Origin: Gammaproteobacteria bacterium
GTDB taxonomy: Bacteria > Pseudomonadota > Gammaproteobacteria > SZUA-140
Assembly: GCA_015488555.1 (NCBI GenBank)
Contig: WFNO01000115.1
Coordinates: 1-40,106, forward strand
Length of the DNA: 40,106 nucleotides
Direction of reading: 5' to 3'
The translations under genes were made by a program, and so were the position numbers. Below are positions 19,413 to 28,242 of the stretch, in pieces. How positions within the stretch are numbered: position 1 is the first letter of the stretch; every line of letters begins with the position of its first letter. Under the pieces are notes generated by a model, which worked only from the letters and a program-made list of their open reading frames with translations, was not told where the DNA came from and did not search any database.

Positions 19413-20032
19413 ACCTGGACGAGTACGAGAAGGGGGAACCACCATCCGCCTCCCGGCCGGCCATCCTGCAGCTTTCCCATCCAATCCTGGGACTACTGAT
19501 CATGGGCCTGATCATGGGTTCAGCCGCGCCGCCAGTCTTCGCCCTGGATCTCAAGGCCCCGCCCCTCGCGCCGCTGGCCGAGGACGGCATCCATGATCCC
19601 AAAGGCGCGGCCATCGGCGCGCTGCAGGAACCCTACGAGGCCATGAAAGACTTCCCCAAGGATCGGCGGGGGGAGGTGGACTGGGTGCGGACCCTGCAGG
19701 AGGGATATATCAAACCTCGCAAGAGCCTCACCGGTGATCCCTGGGAGGAGGCCATGCCCATGGAGATGGATTTCGACATCATCATGAAGCACACCATGGG
19801 CATGCCCTGGGTGCGTTTCCCCCACAAACCCCATACCCAGTGGCTGGCCTGTAGCAACTGCCACCCCAAGATCTTCATCCCCCGCGAGGGCGCCAACGAC
19901 ATCAGCATGACCAAAGTATTGCGTGGCGAATATTGCGGGCGCTGCCACGACAAAGTGGCCTTCAGCCTCTTCGTGTGCGAGCGCTGCCACAGCGTGCCTC
20001 ACGAGAATTCGCCGCCTGCCTGGTGGAAATAG
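19313..20032 (+). CDS. Triheme c7-type cytochrome, exported
   Basis: Multiheme cytochrome, 239 aa, with three CxxCH sites (CSNCH, CGRCH, CERCH) in the last ~80 residues and extra histidines (FPHKPH, SVPH) fitting bis-His coordination. It looks like the c(7)-type triheme domain family. A hydrophobic stretch ILGLLIMGLIMGSAAPPVFA ends in a plausible signal-peptidase site, so the heme domain would be periplasmic. Oddly, about 50 residues precede it. Still, the ATG at 19313 is backed by GGAGGAG 5 nt upstream, inside queG, giving a 100-nt overlap in another frame. The middle (residues ~75-150) has no named domain. Redox partner is unknown. Confidence 0.85.
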   Translation: MHGKTVHRPRNPRRSPSRSARAGIQTPVSLPPLNLDEYEKGEPPSASRPAILQLSHPILGLLIMGLIMGSAAPPVFALDLKAPPLAPLAEDGIHDPKGAAIGALQEPYEAMKDFPKDRRGEVDWVRTLQEGYIKPRKSLTGDPWEEAMPMEMDFDIIMKHTMGMPWVRFPHKPHTQWLACSNCHPKIFIPREGANDISMTKVLRGEYCGRCHDKVAFSLFVCERCHSVPHENSPPAWWK

Positions 20033-20241
20033 CCGGTTGGCGATATTCGGCTGAAAACGTCCGGCTACAGCTACAGCGGCCCGAATTCTGCACGTAACCT
20101 TCAGCAAGGAAACGCACCACGGACGCGCGCTCGCAGGTCGGTCCGGATGCGCTTACGTGACACGCCCCTGCAGCGACGCTGCACCGAATGCACCCGAAAC
20201 TCTACTGCGGAACAGTCGAATCCAGCCCCGCCCGAATGGAG

Positions 20242-20247
20242 TATAAT
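20242..20247 (+). promoter_or_regulatory. -10 box upstream of ppc
   Basis: A perfect TATAAT 78 nt before the ppc ATG, with no convincing -35 at 16-18 nt. The rest of the 287-nt gap after the cytochrome gene holds no gene I can support. Confidence 0.45.
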
Positions 20248-20285
20248 GCGCGCTCCGGTATAGACCGGCGATGAGTGGGGGTATG

Positions 20286-20300
20286 GGGACCGCTGGTCCC
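20286..20300 (+). promoter_or_regulatory. Small hairpin in the ppc leader
   Basis: GGGACC, loop GCT, GGTCCC, ending 20 nt before the ppc ATG. It may influence translation because no strong Shine-Dalgarno is present. Confidence 0.3.
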
Positions 20301-20319
20301 GTCGCGAGCCTTACAATCC

Positions 20320-23124
20320 ATGATCGACAGCGACAAGAAACTGCGCGCCCGGGTCAAGCTTTTCGGCAATCTCCTGGGCAACGTCCTGCGCGCCCAGGCA
20401 GGCGGCCGTGTGTTCGTGGCGGTAGAGGCCCTGCGCAAGGGTTACATTCGCCTGCGACAGGAAGAGTCCCCGGCCAAGCGCAAGCAGCTTGCGCGCATCA
20501 TCCAGAAACTGGATCCCCAGATACTGACCCATGTAGTAAGGGCCTTCAGCACCTATTTCAGCCTGGTGAACATCGCCGAGGAGGCCTACCAGCACCAGTT
20601 ACGCCGTCAGTTGCGTCGGCGGCGGCGCAGCTGGACCGGTTCCTTCGAAGAGACCCTGCAACAGTTCCGCAAGGAGCGCATCTCCGCTGAACAACTGCAG
20701 ACCCTGCTGGACCGGCTCAGCTACATGCCCGTCATCACCGCCCACCCTACGGAATCCAAACGCCACACCATCATGGAGGCACAGCGTCGCATCTTCGTCA
20801 CCAGCCAGCAGCTGGACGACAGTCGCCTGTCCAAGGAAGAGCGGGAGGCCGTGGTGCGGGATCTGGAGACCAAGATCCAGATCCTATGGAAGACCGACGA
20901 GGTACGCGCGCAGCGCCCCCAGGTCATCGGTGAAATCCGCCACGGAATCTATTATTTCCAGGACAGCCTGTTTCAGGCCATTCCCAGCATGTACCGGGAA
21001 TTCGAGCAAGCCCTGGCGCGCGTCTACGGCGACGGCGAGGGCGAGCAAGCGGCTGCGCCCATCCGCCTGCCCAGTTTCCTGCGTTTCGGTTCCTGGATCG
21101 GCGGCGACCGGGACGGCAATCCCAACGTCACGCCCCAGACCACGGCGACGGCGGTGCGCTTGCATCACGCCACAGTGCTCAAGGAATACCTGCGGCGTAT
21201 CAACCAGCTCAGTCACGAACTCACCCAATCCATACTCTTATGCCAGCCCAGCGAGGCCTTCCTCGCCAGCCTGAAACGAGACGAGCGCTTCGCCGCCGCT
21301 GCCTTTCCCGACAACCCGGACCGCTTTCGCCGCGAACCCTACCGGCGCAAACTCTACATCATGCGCCATCGCCTGCAGCACATGCTCGACGACGTGCGCC
21401 GGCGCCTGGAGGGGCAATCCTGTCCCGCGGCCGAGGAGACCTATCCCAATGCCGGCGCCTTGCTGGAGGACCTCTATCTCATGCGCGACTCGCTCGCCTC
21501 CCACGGCGACGCCAACGTGGCCGACGGCCATCTCAAGGATCTGATCCGTCTGGTGGAGAGCTGCGGTTTCTTCCTCGTGCACCTGGACGTGCGCCAGGAA
21601 TCCAGCCGCCACACCGAGGCCGTGGCGGAACTGTGCGCCCGGCTGCCCGAACCGGTGGACTACACCGCCCTGACGGAACGCGAGCGCCTGGAACTCCTGG
21701 CCCGGCAGCTCGCCCGCCCGCCCCTGGACCTGGACCTGGAACGCCTTTCTCCTGCCACCCGCGAGACCCTGGAAGTATTCGCGGTGATGAAGGCCATGCG
21801 CGAAGAGATCAGTCCAGAGGCCTTTGGCAGTTACGTGATCTCCATGACCCACAGCGCCAGCCACGTGCTGGAAGTCCTGTTCCTGGCCCAGCAGATGAGC
21901 CTCGCCGGCCGCCGGCCGGACGGCCGCTGGTATTGCGACCTGCGCGTGGCGCCTCTGTTCGAGACCATCGAAGATCTGCAACACATCGAACCGGTGCTCG
22001 CCACGCTCCTGGACCAGCCCACCTATGCCGCCCTGCTCAAGGCCTCGGGCAACCTGCAGGAAATCATGTTGGGGTATTCGGACTCCTGCAAGGACGGTGG
22101 CATGCTCTCCTCCTCTTGGAACCTCTACAAGGCCCAACTCAAGATCATCGACATCACGACACAACGTGGAGTGGAGTGCCGCCTGTTCCACGGTCGCGGC
22201 GGTACCATCGGCCGCGGCGGCGGCCCCACGCACGAAGCCATCCTGTCCCAGCCGCCGGGAACGGTGCACGGCCGCATCAAGTTCACGGAACAGGGGGAGA
22301 TGGTCTCCTACAAATACAGCAACCGGGAAACCGCGGTCTACGAGCTGGCGGTGGGCATCACCGGCCTGCTCAAGGCGAGCAAATGCGTCATCGCCCCGGC
22401 CCCCGAGACCAATCCGCGCCACAGTGAGATCATGGAACACCTGGCCCGCTACGGCGAAGAGGCCTACCGCGACCTGGTGGACCGCACCGAGGGATTCCTG
22501 GACTATTTCTACGAGGCCACGCCGGTGAACGAGATCGCCCTGCTCAACATCGGCTCCCGTCCTTCCCACCGCAAGCGCAACGACCGTTCCAAGGATTCCA
22601 TCCGCGCCATTCCCTGGGTGTTCGGATGGGCTCAATCCCGCCACACCCTGCCCGCCTGGTACGGCATCGGCACGGCCCTGCAGGCCTGGGTGCAGGATCA
22701 TCCGGAACGCCAGGAGGAATTGCGCGACATGTACCGGCGCTGGCCCTTCTTCCGCGCCCTGCTCAGCAATACCCAGATGGCCCTGTTCAAGGCGGACATG
22801 CACATCGCCCGCCAGTACGCGGGCCTGTGTCACGACCGGCAACTGGCGCAGGCGGTCTTCCGGCGGATCGAGGCGGAATACCGGCGTACCGTGGAGCACA
22901 CCCTGGCGGCCGCCGGCGCTAGCCGCCTGATCGAGGAGAATCCCACCCTGGCCCTGTCGCTCAGCCGCCGCAATCCTTATCTCGATCCCCTGAGCCACAT
23001 CCAGGTCACGCTCCTGCGGCGCTGCCGCGACCCGGAATTGGGCGAGGAACAACGGCGGATGTGGCTCGATCCCCTGCTGCGTTCCATCAACGCCATCGCC
23101 GCCGGCATGCGCAACACCGGCTGA
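20320..23124 (+). CDS. ppc: Phosphoenolpyruvate carboxylase
   Basis: Makes oxaloacetate from PEP and bicarbonate, an anaplerotic reaction. The 934-aa protein is of full family length. Catalytic and binding segments: PVITAHPTESKRHT, FGSWIGGDRDGNPNVT, HLDVRQESSRH, GYSDSCKDGGMLSS, LFHGRGGTIGRGGGPTH, and the C-terminal NPYLDPLSHIQVTLLRR followed by AIAAGMRNTG. The protein start is taken at ATG 20320 (MIDSDKKLRARVKLFGNLLG); the track's GTG at 20275 adds 15 unlikely residues. A perfect TATAAT lies upstream. The gene is convergent with panD across 74 nt. Confidence 0.96.
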   Translation: MIDSDKKLRARVKLFGNLLGNVLRAQAGGRVFVAVEALRKGYIRLRQEESPAKRKQLARIIQKLDPQILTHVVRAFSTYFSLVNIAEEAYQHQLRRQLRRRRRSWTGSFEETLQQFRKERISAEQLQTLLDRLSYMPVITAHPTESKRHTIMEAQRRIFVTSQQLDDSRLSKEEREAVVRDLETKIQILWKTDEVRAQRPQVIGEIRHGIYYFQDSLFQAIPSMYREFEQALARVYGDGEGEQAAAPIRLPSFLRFGSWIGGDRDGNPNVTPQTTATAVRLHHATVLKEYLRRINQLSHELTQSILLCQPSEAFLASLKRDERFAAAAFPDNPDRFRREPYRRKLYIMRHRLQHMLDDVRRRLEGQSCPAAEETYPNAGALLEDLYLMRDSLASHGDANVADGHLKDLIRLVESCGFFLVHLDVRQESSRHTEAVAELCARLPEPVDYTALTERERLELLARQLARPPLDLDLERLSPATRETLEVFAVMKAMREEISPEAFGSYVISMTHSASHVLEVLFLAQQMSLAGRRPDGRWYCDLRVAPLFETIEDLQHIEPVLATLLDQPTYAALLKASGNLQEIMLGYSDSCKDGGMLSSSWNLYKAQLKIIDITTQRGVECRLFHGRGGTIGRGGGPTHEAILSQPPGTVHGRIKFTEQGEMVSYKYSNRETAVYELAVGITGLLKASKCVIAPAPETNPRHSEIMEHLARYGEEAYRDLVDRTEGFLDYFYEATPVNEIALLNIGSRPSHRKRNDRSKDSIRAIPWVFGWAQSRHTLPAWYGIGTALQAWVQDHPERQEELRDMYRRWPFFRALLSNTQMALFKADMHIARQYAGLCHDRQLAQAVFRRIEAEYRRTVEHTLAAAGASRLIEENPTLALSLSRRNPYLDPLSHIQVTLLRRCRDPELGEEQRRMWLDPLLRSINAIAAGMRNTG

Positions 23125-23132
23125 CAATCGTG

Positions 23133-23151
23133 ACGTGCTGTTAAGGCACGT
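23133..23151. terminator. Weak hairpin between ppc and panD
   Basis: ACGTGC, 7-nt loop, GCACGT, nine nucleotides after the ppc stop. It has no T-run, so it is a poor intrinsic terminator, but no better candidate lies in this convergent gap. Confidence 0.3.
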
Positions 23152-23198
23152 TCGTGAAAAACCGGAAAAGACAGGACAAGAGACAGGGACAGGGCGGC

Positions 23199-23579
23199 TC
23201 AGGCCACCTGCAGGGGGATGCTGTTGCGGGTGTGGGTGATCTTGTTGGCGGCGTCCAGATACACCAGGCGGGGCGCGTAACGAGCCAGTTCCCGGCTCTC
23301 CACCACGGCATAGGTGCAGATAATCACCCGGTCACCGGGGCGTGCCTTGTGGGCGGCGGCGCCGTTCACCGAGATGATGCCGGAGTCGCGCTGGGCGCGA
23401 ATGGCATAAGTGACGAAGCGCTCACCGTTGTCGATGTTGTAGACATGGATCTGTTCGTATTCACGGATATCGGCGGCCTCCAGCAGCGCCTCGTCGATGG
23501 CGCAGGAGCCCTCGTAGTCCCGCTCCACATGGGTCACGCAGGCGCGGTGCAGTTTGGCCTTCAACATGGTCCGGTTCAT
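23199..23579 (-). CDS. panD: Aspartate 1-decarboxylase PanD
   Basis: Pyruvoyl enzyme producing beta-alanine for pantothenate. The 126-aa proenzyme has the self-cleavage Gly-Ser in YEGSCAIDE (residues 24-25). Family sequence includes [45 protein letters not shown] and TYAVVESRE. The start at MNRTMLKAK is chosen from family length; ATG 23585 two codons earlier is possible, and the track's 30-residue extension is not supported. It is the last of the panB-panC-panD run but is separated from panC by 237 nt containing a short tandem repeat. Confidence 0.95.
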   Translation of the reverse strand: MNRTMLKAKLHRACVTHVERDYEGSCAIDEALLEAADIREYEQIHVYNIDNGERFVTYAIRAQRDSGIISVNGAAAHKARPGDRVIICTYAVVESRELARYAPRLVYLDAANKITHTRNSIPLQVA

Positions 23580-23735
23580 GGGCATCTCATCACGATACAC
23601 TTCAGTGGTGGCAATCACGGGCTCCACCACGGAGTTCATGTGGCGTAACTCGTGTGGCAAAACAGGCAAAAGACATCATGCCTGCGTTCCATTGCCCGCC
23701 CGCGCATTGTAGCACCACCCTCCGGCGCACTCCAA

Positions 23736-23774
23736 GGAGGGTATGGGCGGAGAGTATGGGCGGAGGGTATGAGC
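23736..23774. repeat. Three 13-nt direct repeats in the panC-panD gap
   Basis: GGAGGGTATGGGC, GGAGAGTATGGGC and GGAGGGTATGAGC follow each other without spacing. They lie 43 nt downstream of the panC stop on the minus-strand transcript and about 155 nt before panD. Function unknown. Confidence 0.8.
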
Positions 23775-23816
23775 AGAAAAGCACGGATTCAGCATACATG
23801 GCGCTGGACCGAAGGA

Positions 23817-24686
23817 TCACCTGCCCTCGGGCGGCGGTGCGGGCACCGCGACATTGTCGATGAGACGCGCGCGCCCCAACCAGGCGGCGGCGAGAATGCG
23901 CAAGGCTCCCGATTCCTCTTTCGCGGGCAGCTCGAGATCCGCCGCCCGACGAATGGCGAAATACTCGGGGCGAAAACCCGCCCGTTCCAACCTGGCCATA
24001 CCCTGCGCCTCCAGAGCCGCGTAGTCCCGCCGGCCCGAAGCCACCGCCTCGGCCGCCTCGCACAGGATACGATAGAGCGCGGGCGCGCGGCGCCGCTCCT
24101 CCTCGTCCAGATAGCGGTTGCGTGAGCTCATGGCCAGGCCATCCCTTTCGCGCACCGTAGGCACGGCCACGATCTCCACCTCCAGCGCCAGTTCTTCCAC
24201 CATGCGGCGAATGAGCAGTAATTGCTGGAAGTCCTTTTCGCCGAACAAGGCGACGTTGGGATGCACGATATTGAACAGTTTGTTGACCACCGTGGCCACG
24301 CCGGTGAAATGACCGGGACGGTAGGCACCACACAGGATCTCCGAAAGTCCGGGCACCACCACCCGCGTGCTCTGTTCCAGCGGCCGCCGGTAGAATTCCT
24401 CTGCCGCCGGAGCGAAGAGCAGATCCACGTCCTGGGCCTCCAGCAGGGCCATGTCCTCGGTCAGGGTGCGGGGATAGGCAGCGAAATCGCGCGCGTCGTT
24501 GAACTGCATGGGATTGACGAAGATGCTCACTGCCACCGCCGGCGCCCGGCACTGCGCCTCGGCCACCAAGGCCATGTGGCCATCGTGCAGATTACCCATG
24601 GTGGGCACGAAGGCCAAGCTGCCACGCTGCTGGCGCAGGGCCCGTGCTGCCTCCCGCATGGCCTCGATGTCGCGCTGCACTTCCAT
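23817..24686 (-). CDS. panC: Pantothenate synthetase PanC
   Basis: ATP-dependent ligation of pantoate and beta-alanine. Motifs: FVPTMGNLHDGHMALV (nucleotidyltransferase HxGH), VSIFVNPMQFN, GAYRPGHFTGVATVVNKLFNIV, ALFGEKDFQQLLLIRRMV, and VRERDGLAMSSRNRYL, which contains the KMSKS-like loop. At 289 aa it fits the family. The ATG at 24686 (MEVQRDIEAM) has GGTGGG 5 nt upstream and is preferred to the GTG at 24701. It starts 21 nt after the panB stop, so the two are co-transcribed. Confidence 0.96.
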   Translation of the reverse strand: MEVQRDIEAMREAARALRQQRGSLAFVPTMGNLHDGHMALVAEAQCRAPAVAVSIFVNPMQFNDARDFAAYPRTLTEDMALLEAQDVDLLFAPAAEEFYRRPLEQSTRVVVPGLSEILCGAYRPGHFTGVATVVNKLFNIVHPNVALFGEKDFQQLLLIRRMVEELALEVEIVAVPTVRERDGLAMSSRNRYLDEEERRRAPALYRILCEAAEAVASGRRDYAALEAQGMARLERAGFRPEYFAIRRAADLELPAKEESGALRILAAAWLGRARLIDNVAVPAPPPEGR

Positions 24687-24707
24687 CACATCCCACCGCA
24701 CAGGTGA

Positions 24708-25520
24708 TCATTCATAGCTGTGTTCGGGCCCGGGAAAGCGTCCGCTCTGTACCGCCTCCACGTAGGCCCGTATCGCCGCCGGGATGTCGCCCGTGCGGGT
24801 CAGGAAATTCTCACAGAAACGCGGCCGCCGCCCTGGCGTGATCCCCAGTATGTCGTGCAGCACCAGGACTTGGCCGTCACAGCCGGGTCCGGCGCCGATG
24901 CCAATGACCGGTACCGGCACGCTGCGGCTGAGTTCGGCGGCCAGCGCCGCTGGCACGCATTCGAGTAGCAACAGATCGGCGCCGGCCTTGCACAGCAGGC
25001 GGGCCTCCTCCAGCATGCGCCGCGCCGCCTCCGGATCGCGGCCCTGCACGGGGTAGCCCCCCAACTTGTGCACCGACTGGGGCAGCAGGCCCAGGTGGGC
25101 GCACACGGGGATGCCGCGCCCGCTGAGCAAGCGCACGGTTTCGGCCATCACCGCCCCGCCTTCGATCTTGACCACCTGGGCTCCCCCTTCCTTGAGCAGG
25201 CGACCGGCACTGGCCAGGGCCTGCTGCGGTGTGGCATCGCTCATGAACGGCATGTCCGCCATGACCAGGGCCCGGCGCCGCCCCCGGGCCACACAGGCGC
25301 AATGATAGATCATTTCCTCCAGGGTCACCGGCAAGGTGGTATCGTGCCCCTGCACCACCATGCCCAGGGAGTCCCCCACCAGCAACACCTCCACCCCCGC
25401 ATTCTCCAGCAGGCGGGCGAAACTGGCATCGTAGGCGGTCAGGCAGGCGAAACGCTCCCCGCGCGCCTTCCTGCGTTGCAGCGCCTTGATGGTGATGGGT
25501 TGGTCGCCTGTCGGGCTCAT
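24708..25520 (-). CDS. panB: Ketopantoate hydroxymethyltransferase PanB
   Basis: First committed step of pantoate synthesis: transfers a hydroxymethyl group from methylene-THF to ketoisovalerate. The 270-aa protein shows FACLTAYDASFARL, VLLVGDSLGMVVQGHDTTLPVTL, ALVMADMPFMS, VKIEGG, AHLGLLPQSVHKLGGYPVQGR, LLLLECVP and VIGIGAGPGCDGQVLVLHDILG. These cover the Mg-binding aspartates, the catalytic lysine and the glutamate. It lies between the nucleoside kinase (6 nt upstream) and panC in one minus-strand operon. Confidence 0.96.
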   Translation of the reverse strand: MSPTGDQPITIKALQRRKARGERFACLTAYDASFARLLENAGVEVLLVGDSLGMVVQGHDTTLPVTLEEMIYHCACVARGRRRALVMADMPFMSDATPQQALASAGRLLKEGGAQVVKIEGGAVMAETVRLLSGRGIPVCAHLGLLPQSVHKLGGYPVQGRDPEAARRMLEEARLLCKAGADLLLLECVPAALAAELSRSVPVPVIGIGAGPGCDGQVLVLHDILGITPGRRPRFCENFLTRTGDIPAAIRAYVEAVQSGRFPGPEHSYE

Positions 25521-25526
25521 GGCGCC

Positions 25527-26195
25527 TTACAACTGCAGCGGCATGGGATTGAAATAGAGGCGGCCGCTGGTAACGGTACGGATCTTCTCCAGCAGCGCCG
25601 CGTAGTCCTCTTCCTTGGTGATGGGATCGATCTCGGCGACATTGACGATCAACAGGGGCGAGGCATCGTAATAATGGAACAGGCGGGCATAGCCGTCCAC
25701 CACCCGGCGCAGGTATTCCTCGTCGATGGCCTGCTCGTAGGGAACCCCCCGGCGCCGGATACGGGCCTGCAGCACCTCCACCGGTGCCTGCAGGTAGACC
25801 ACCAGATCGGGCCGGGGGGCATCCAGGGTGAGCCGCTCGTACACCTGTTCGTAGAGCCGCAGTTCATCGTCATCCAGCGTGAGGCGGGCGAACAGGCGGT
25901 CCTTCTCCATGAGGAAATCCGCCACCCGCACCGGCCGGAAGATGTCCCGCTGGCGCAGGGACTGGAGTTGTTGCGCGCGCTGGAACAGGAAGAAGAGCTG
26001 GGTCTGCAAGGCCGCCGCCCGCGGCTCGCGATAGAAACGCTCCAGGAAGGGATTCTCGTCCGCCCTTTCCAGGAGCATGTCCGCGCCGAAGCTGCAGGCC
26101 AGGCGCCGGACCAGACTGGTCTTGCCCACCCCGATGGGCCCTTCGACCACGATGTATTCGGGAACGCCGTGTTCAGTGGGCTTGCGTGCGGCCAT
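25527..26195 (-). CDS. Deoxynucleoside kinase family protein
   Basis: A 222-aa P-loop kinase of the deoxynucleoside kinase group, which phosphorylates deoxyribonucleosides for salvage. P-loop: IVVEGPIGVGKTSLVRRLA. Further family features are ENPFLERFY near residue 47, LQTQLFFLFQRAQQL, FLMEKDRLFARLTLDDDE, DLVVYLQAPVEVLQARIRRRG (lid region) and DEEYLRRVVDGYARLFHYY. Substrate preference cannot be read from the sequence. Its start overlaps the folK 3' end by 23 nt. In many gammaproteobacteria this kinase sits between folK and panB, so the context is normal. Confidence 0.9.
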   Translation of the reverse strand: MAARKPTEHGVPEYIVVEGPIGVGKTSLVRRLACSFGADMLLERADENPFLERFYREPRAAALQTQLFFLFQRAQQLQSLRQRDIFRPVRVADFLMEKDRLFARLTLDDDELRLYEQVYERLTLDAPRPDLVVYLQAPVEVLQARIRRRGVPYEQAIDEEYLRRVVDGYARLFHYYDASPLLIVNVAEIDPITKEEDYAALLEKIRTVTSGRLYFNPMPLQL

Positions 26196-26787
26196 CGACA
26201 GGCTCTATGACAGGATCAGGGGAATCCGGAATCGCGTGCAGAGCGATGGCGGACTCGGACAGGCGTTCCAACCCTCGCCGTGGACAGCGGCGCACCAGTT
26301 CCGCCAGGCGGCCCAGTCCAGGCACCACCAGCTGCGGGGCGATCTCCTGCAGAGGGTAGAGCACGAACTCGCGCCGGGCCAGTTCAGGATGGGGCACCTG
26401 GAGTTGCGGGCTGCAAATCGTCTCCTCGCCATACAATAACAAATCGAGGTCCAGGACCCGCGGTCCCCAGCGCACGGCCCCTTCCCGGCGCCGGCCCTGC
26501 CGGTATTCGATGTCCTGCAAGGCGGCCAGCAAGGCCGCCGGCCCCAGGCGGGTGGCGACAGCAGCCACCGCATTGACGTAGTCGGGCTGCCCCGCAGGTC
26601 CCAGTGGACGGCTGCGATAGAGCGCGGAACGGCGCAGCAGGCGGCAGGCAGGCAGGGCATTCAGGGCGGCAAAGGCCCGGGTCAATTGCCCCGCAGGATC
26701 GTGCAGATTACTGCCCAAACCGATGTAGGCGCGAATCTCAGGCGGCATCCGCCCCGCGTTCGTATCCATCCCGGTGTTTCCGTCCAT
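26173..26787 (-). CDS. folK: 6-hydroxymethyl-7,8-dihydropterin pyrophosphokinase FolK
   Basis: Transfers pyrophosphate from ATP to hydroxymethyldihydropterin in folate synthesis. Signature parts: RAYIGLGSNLHDP, LYRSRPLGPAGQPDYVNAVAAV, ALQDIEYRQGRRR, RWGPRVLDLDLLLYG and VPHPELARREFVLYPLQEIAP. The 204 aa are longer than E. coli (159 aa) because of 13 extra N-terminal residues (MPPEIRAYIG at 26748 is an alternative start) and a C-terminal extension that overlaps the kinase gene. The start codon follows the pcnB stop directly, indicating coupling. Confidence 0.94.
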   Translation of the reverse strand: MDGNTGMDTNAGRMPPEIRAYIGLGSNLHDPAGQLTRAFAALNALPACRLLRRSALYRSRPLGPAGQPDYVNAVAAVATRLGPAALLAALQDIEYRQGRRREGAVRWGPRVLDLDLLLYGEETICSPQLQVPHPELARREFVLYPLQEIAPQLVVPGLGRLAELVRRCPRRGLERLSESAIALHAIPDSPDPVIEPVDGRTQAH

Positions 26788-28242
26788 TCAGGCCTCCCGG
26801 CGCCGGCGTCTCGTGCGCACGCGCTGCTCAGTCTCGGATGCGCCCGTATCAGACTGGACATGGAATTGGGGTGGGGATTGAGCAGCGGAGGGAGATGCCA
26901 CAGGTGACATGGGAAGGCGCCCAACTTCAGTTCCAGTTTGAATTCTAACTTCAGATTCAGTCCGCGCGCGGGTTCCTTTGCGCCGCCGCCGGCGCCGCCG
27001 GCGGCGGAGGGAGGCGGCCCGAGCCAGGGCCGGGCGTTCCGCCTCCTCCATATCCTGGAAACGGGACCACCAGCGGGCGCATTCTTCCACTTCCTCGCCC
27101 GCCCGGACGCGCAGCAGCAGAAAATCGTAGGCGGCCCGGAAGCGGGGATGGCCGAACAAGCGCAGGGCGCGCTTGGAAGGCACCCGCTCCAGGCGCGGCT
27201 GCAGCAGCCAGATCTCCTGCGCCTGCGCAGCGAAGCGTTTGGGTAACACCACGTGGCGCTGTTCCGCCGCCAGCACCTCGCTACCAGCCGCCTGCATGGC
27301 CTGCAGGGCCGTCATTCCCTCTTCCTGCAAGGCGCGCACGCGCAGGCGCAAGGGCTCCCACAACAGGACTGCGAACAGGAAGGCCGGCGTCACCGGTTTG
27401 CCTTCCGCCAGGCGCTGGTCGGTGTTCTCCAGGGCCCGCACCAGGAACATGTGAGGATATCCCCCCTCCTCTTCCTGCAAAGCCGTCTCAGTATCCGGAA
27501 ACAGGCGGCCGAAGAGCCCGTAATGGCGCAACAACTCGAAGGTCTGCACCGCACAGCCACCGAGAAACAATTTCAATACCTCCTCGAACAGCCGCGCAGG
27601 CGGCACCTCTTCCAGCAGGCCACCCAAGGCACGAATGGGTGCCTCGGTACGCGGATCCAGACGAAAACCCAGCTTGGCCTGGAAGCGTACGGCACGCAGC
27701 ATGCGTACCGGATCCTCCCGGTAGCGTACCTCAGGATCGTCGATGAGGCGCAGCACCCCGGCCTTGAGATCGGCCACCCCCCCCGTATAGTCCACCACCG
27801 AGAAATCGCGGATGTCGTAATACAAGGCGTTGACGGTGAAGTCGCGCCGCCAGGCATCCTCTTCGATGGTGCCGAAGACGTTGTCGCGCACGATCATGCC
27901 GTTCTCGATGACCCGCTCCCCTTCTTCCGCTTCACCGCCCTGGGCGCGGAAAGTCGCCACCTCGATGATCTCCGAGCCGAAATGCACGTGAGCCAGGCGG
28001 AAGCGGCGGCCGATGAGCCGGCAGTTGCGAAAAAGCTTGCGGATCTCCTCTGGACGGGCATCGGTGGCCACGTCGAAATCCTTGGGTTCACGCCCTAATA
28101 GCATGTCCCGTACGCAGCCTCCCACCAGATAGGCGGCATAACCGGCGTTCTTCAAACGGTACAGCACCTTCAGTGCGTTTTCGCTGATCCCGGACCGCGA
28201 AATGACATGCTCGGAACGGGGAATGATCGTGGGACTACTGAT
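26788..28242 (-). CDS. pcnB: Poly(A) polymerase I PcnB, apparent AUC start
   Basis: Adds poly(A) tails to RNA 3' ends for decay. Nucleotidyltransferase core: AYLVGGCVRDMLLG, KDFDVATDA, RDFTVNALYYD and REDPVRMLRAVRF. The C-terminus is strongly basic (RRRRRRRRR) followed by a low-complexity tail from the 12-nt repeat family. The track begins at GTG 28167, but the upstream frame reads SSPTIIPRSEHVISRSGISENALKV, matching the conserved PcnB N-terminus. A TAG closes that frame three codons before ATC 28242, and no ATG, GTG or TTG lies between. GAGGT and AGGA sit 4-8 nt before the ATC. Known: E. coli pcnB starts at AUU. I therefore place the start at this AUC; ATT/ATC codons slightly downstream are alternatives. 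Confidence 0.93.
   Translation of the reverse strand: MSSPTIIPRSEHVISRSGISENALKVLYRLKNAGYAAYLVGGCVRDMLLGREPKDFDVATDARPEEIRKLFRNCRLIGRRFRLAHVHFGSEIIEVATFRAQGGEAEEGERVIENGMIVRDNVFGTIEEDAWRRDFTVNALYYDIRDFSVVDYTGGVADLKAGVLRLIDDPEVRYREDPVRMLRAVRFQAKLGFRLDPRTEAPIRALGGLLEEVPPARLFEEVLKLFLGGCAVQTFELLRHYGLFGRLFPDTETALQEEEGGYPHMFLVRALENTDQRLAEGKPVTPAFLFAVLLWEPLRLRVRALQEEGMTALQAMQAAGSEVLAAEQRHVVLPKRFAAQAQEIWLLQPRLERVPSKRALRLFGHPRFRAAYDFLLLRVRAGEEVEECARWWSRFQDMEEAERPALARAASLRRRRRRRRRKGTRARTESEVRIQTGTEVGRLPMSPVASPSAAQSPPQFHVQSDTGASETEQRVRTRRRRREA
26819..26968. repeat. Degenerate 12-nt-type repeats in the pcnB 3' end
   Basis: Units such as CAGTTCCAGTTT, GAATTCTAACTT and CAGATTCAGTCC (26930-26965), and more decayed ones near 26825-26870, encode the Ser/Thr/Glu/Gln-rich PcnB tail. 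Confidence 0.5.

Noticed and set aside
21238-23127. 629-aa minus-strand ORF
   Set aside because: Shadow of ppc, no recognisable domain.
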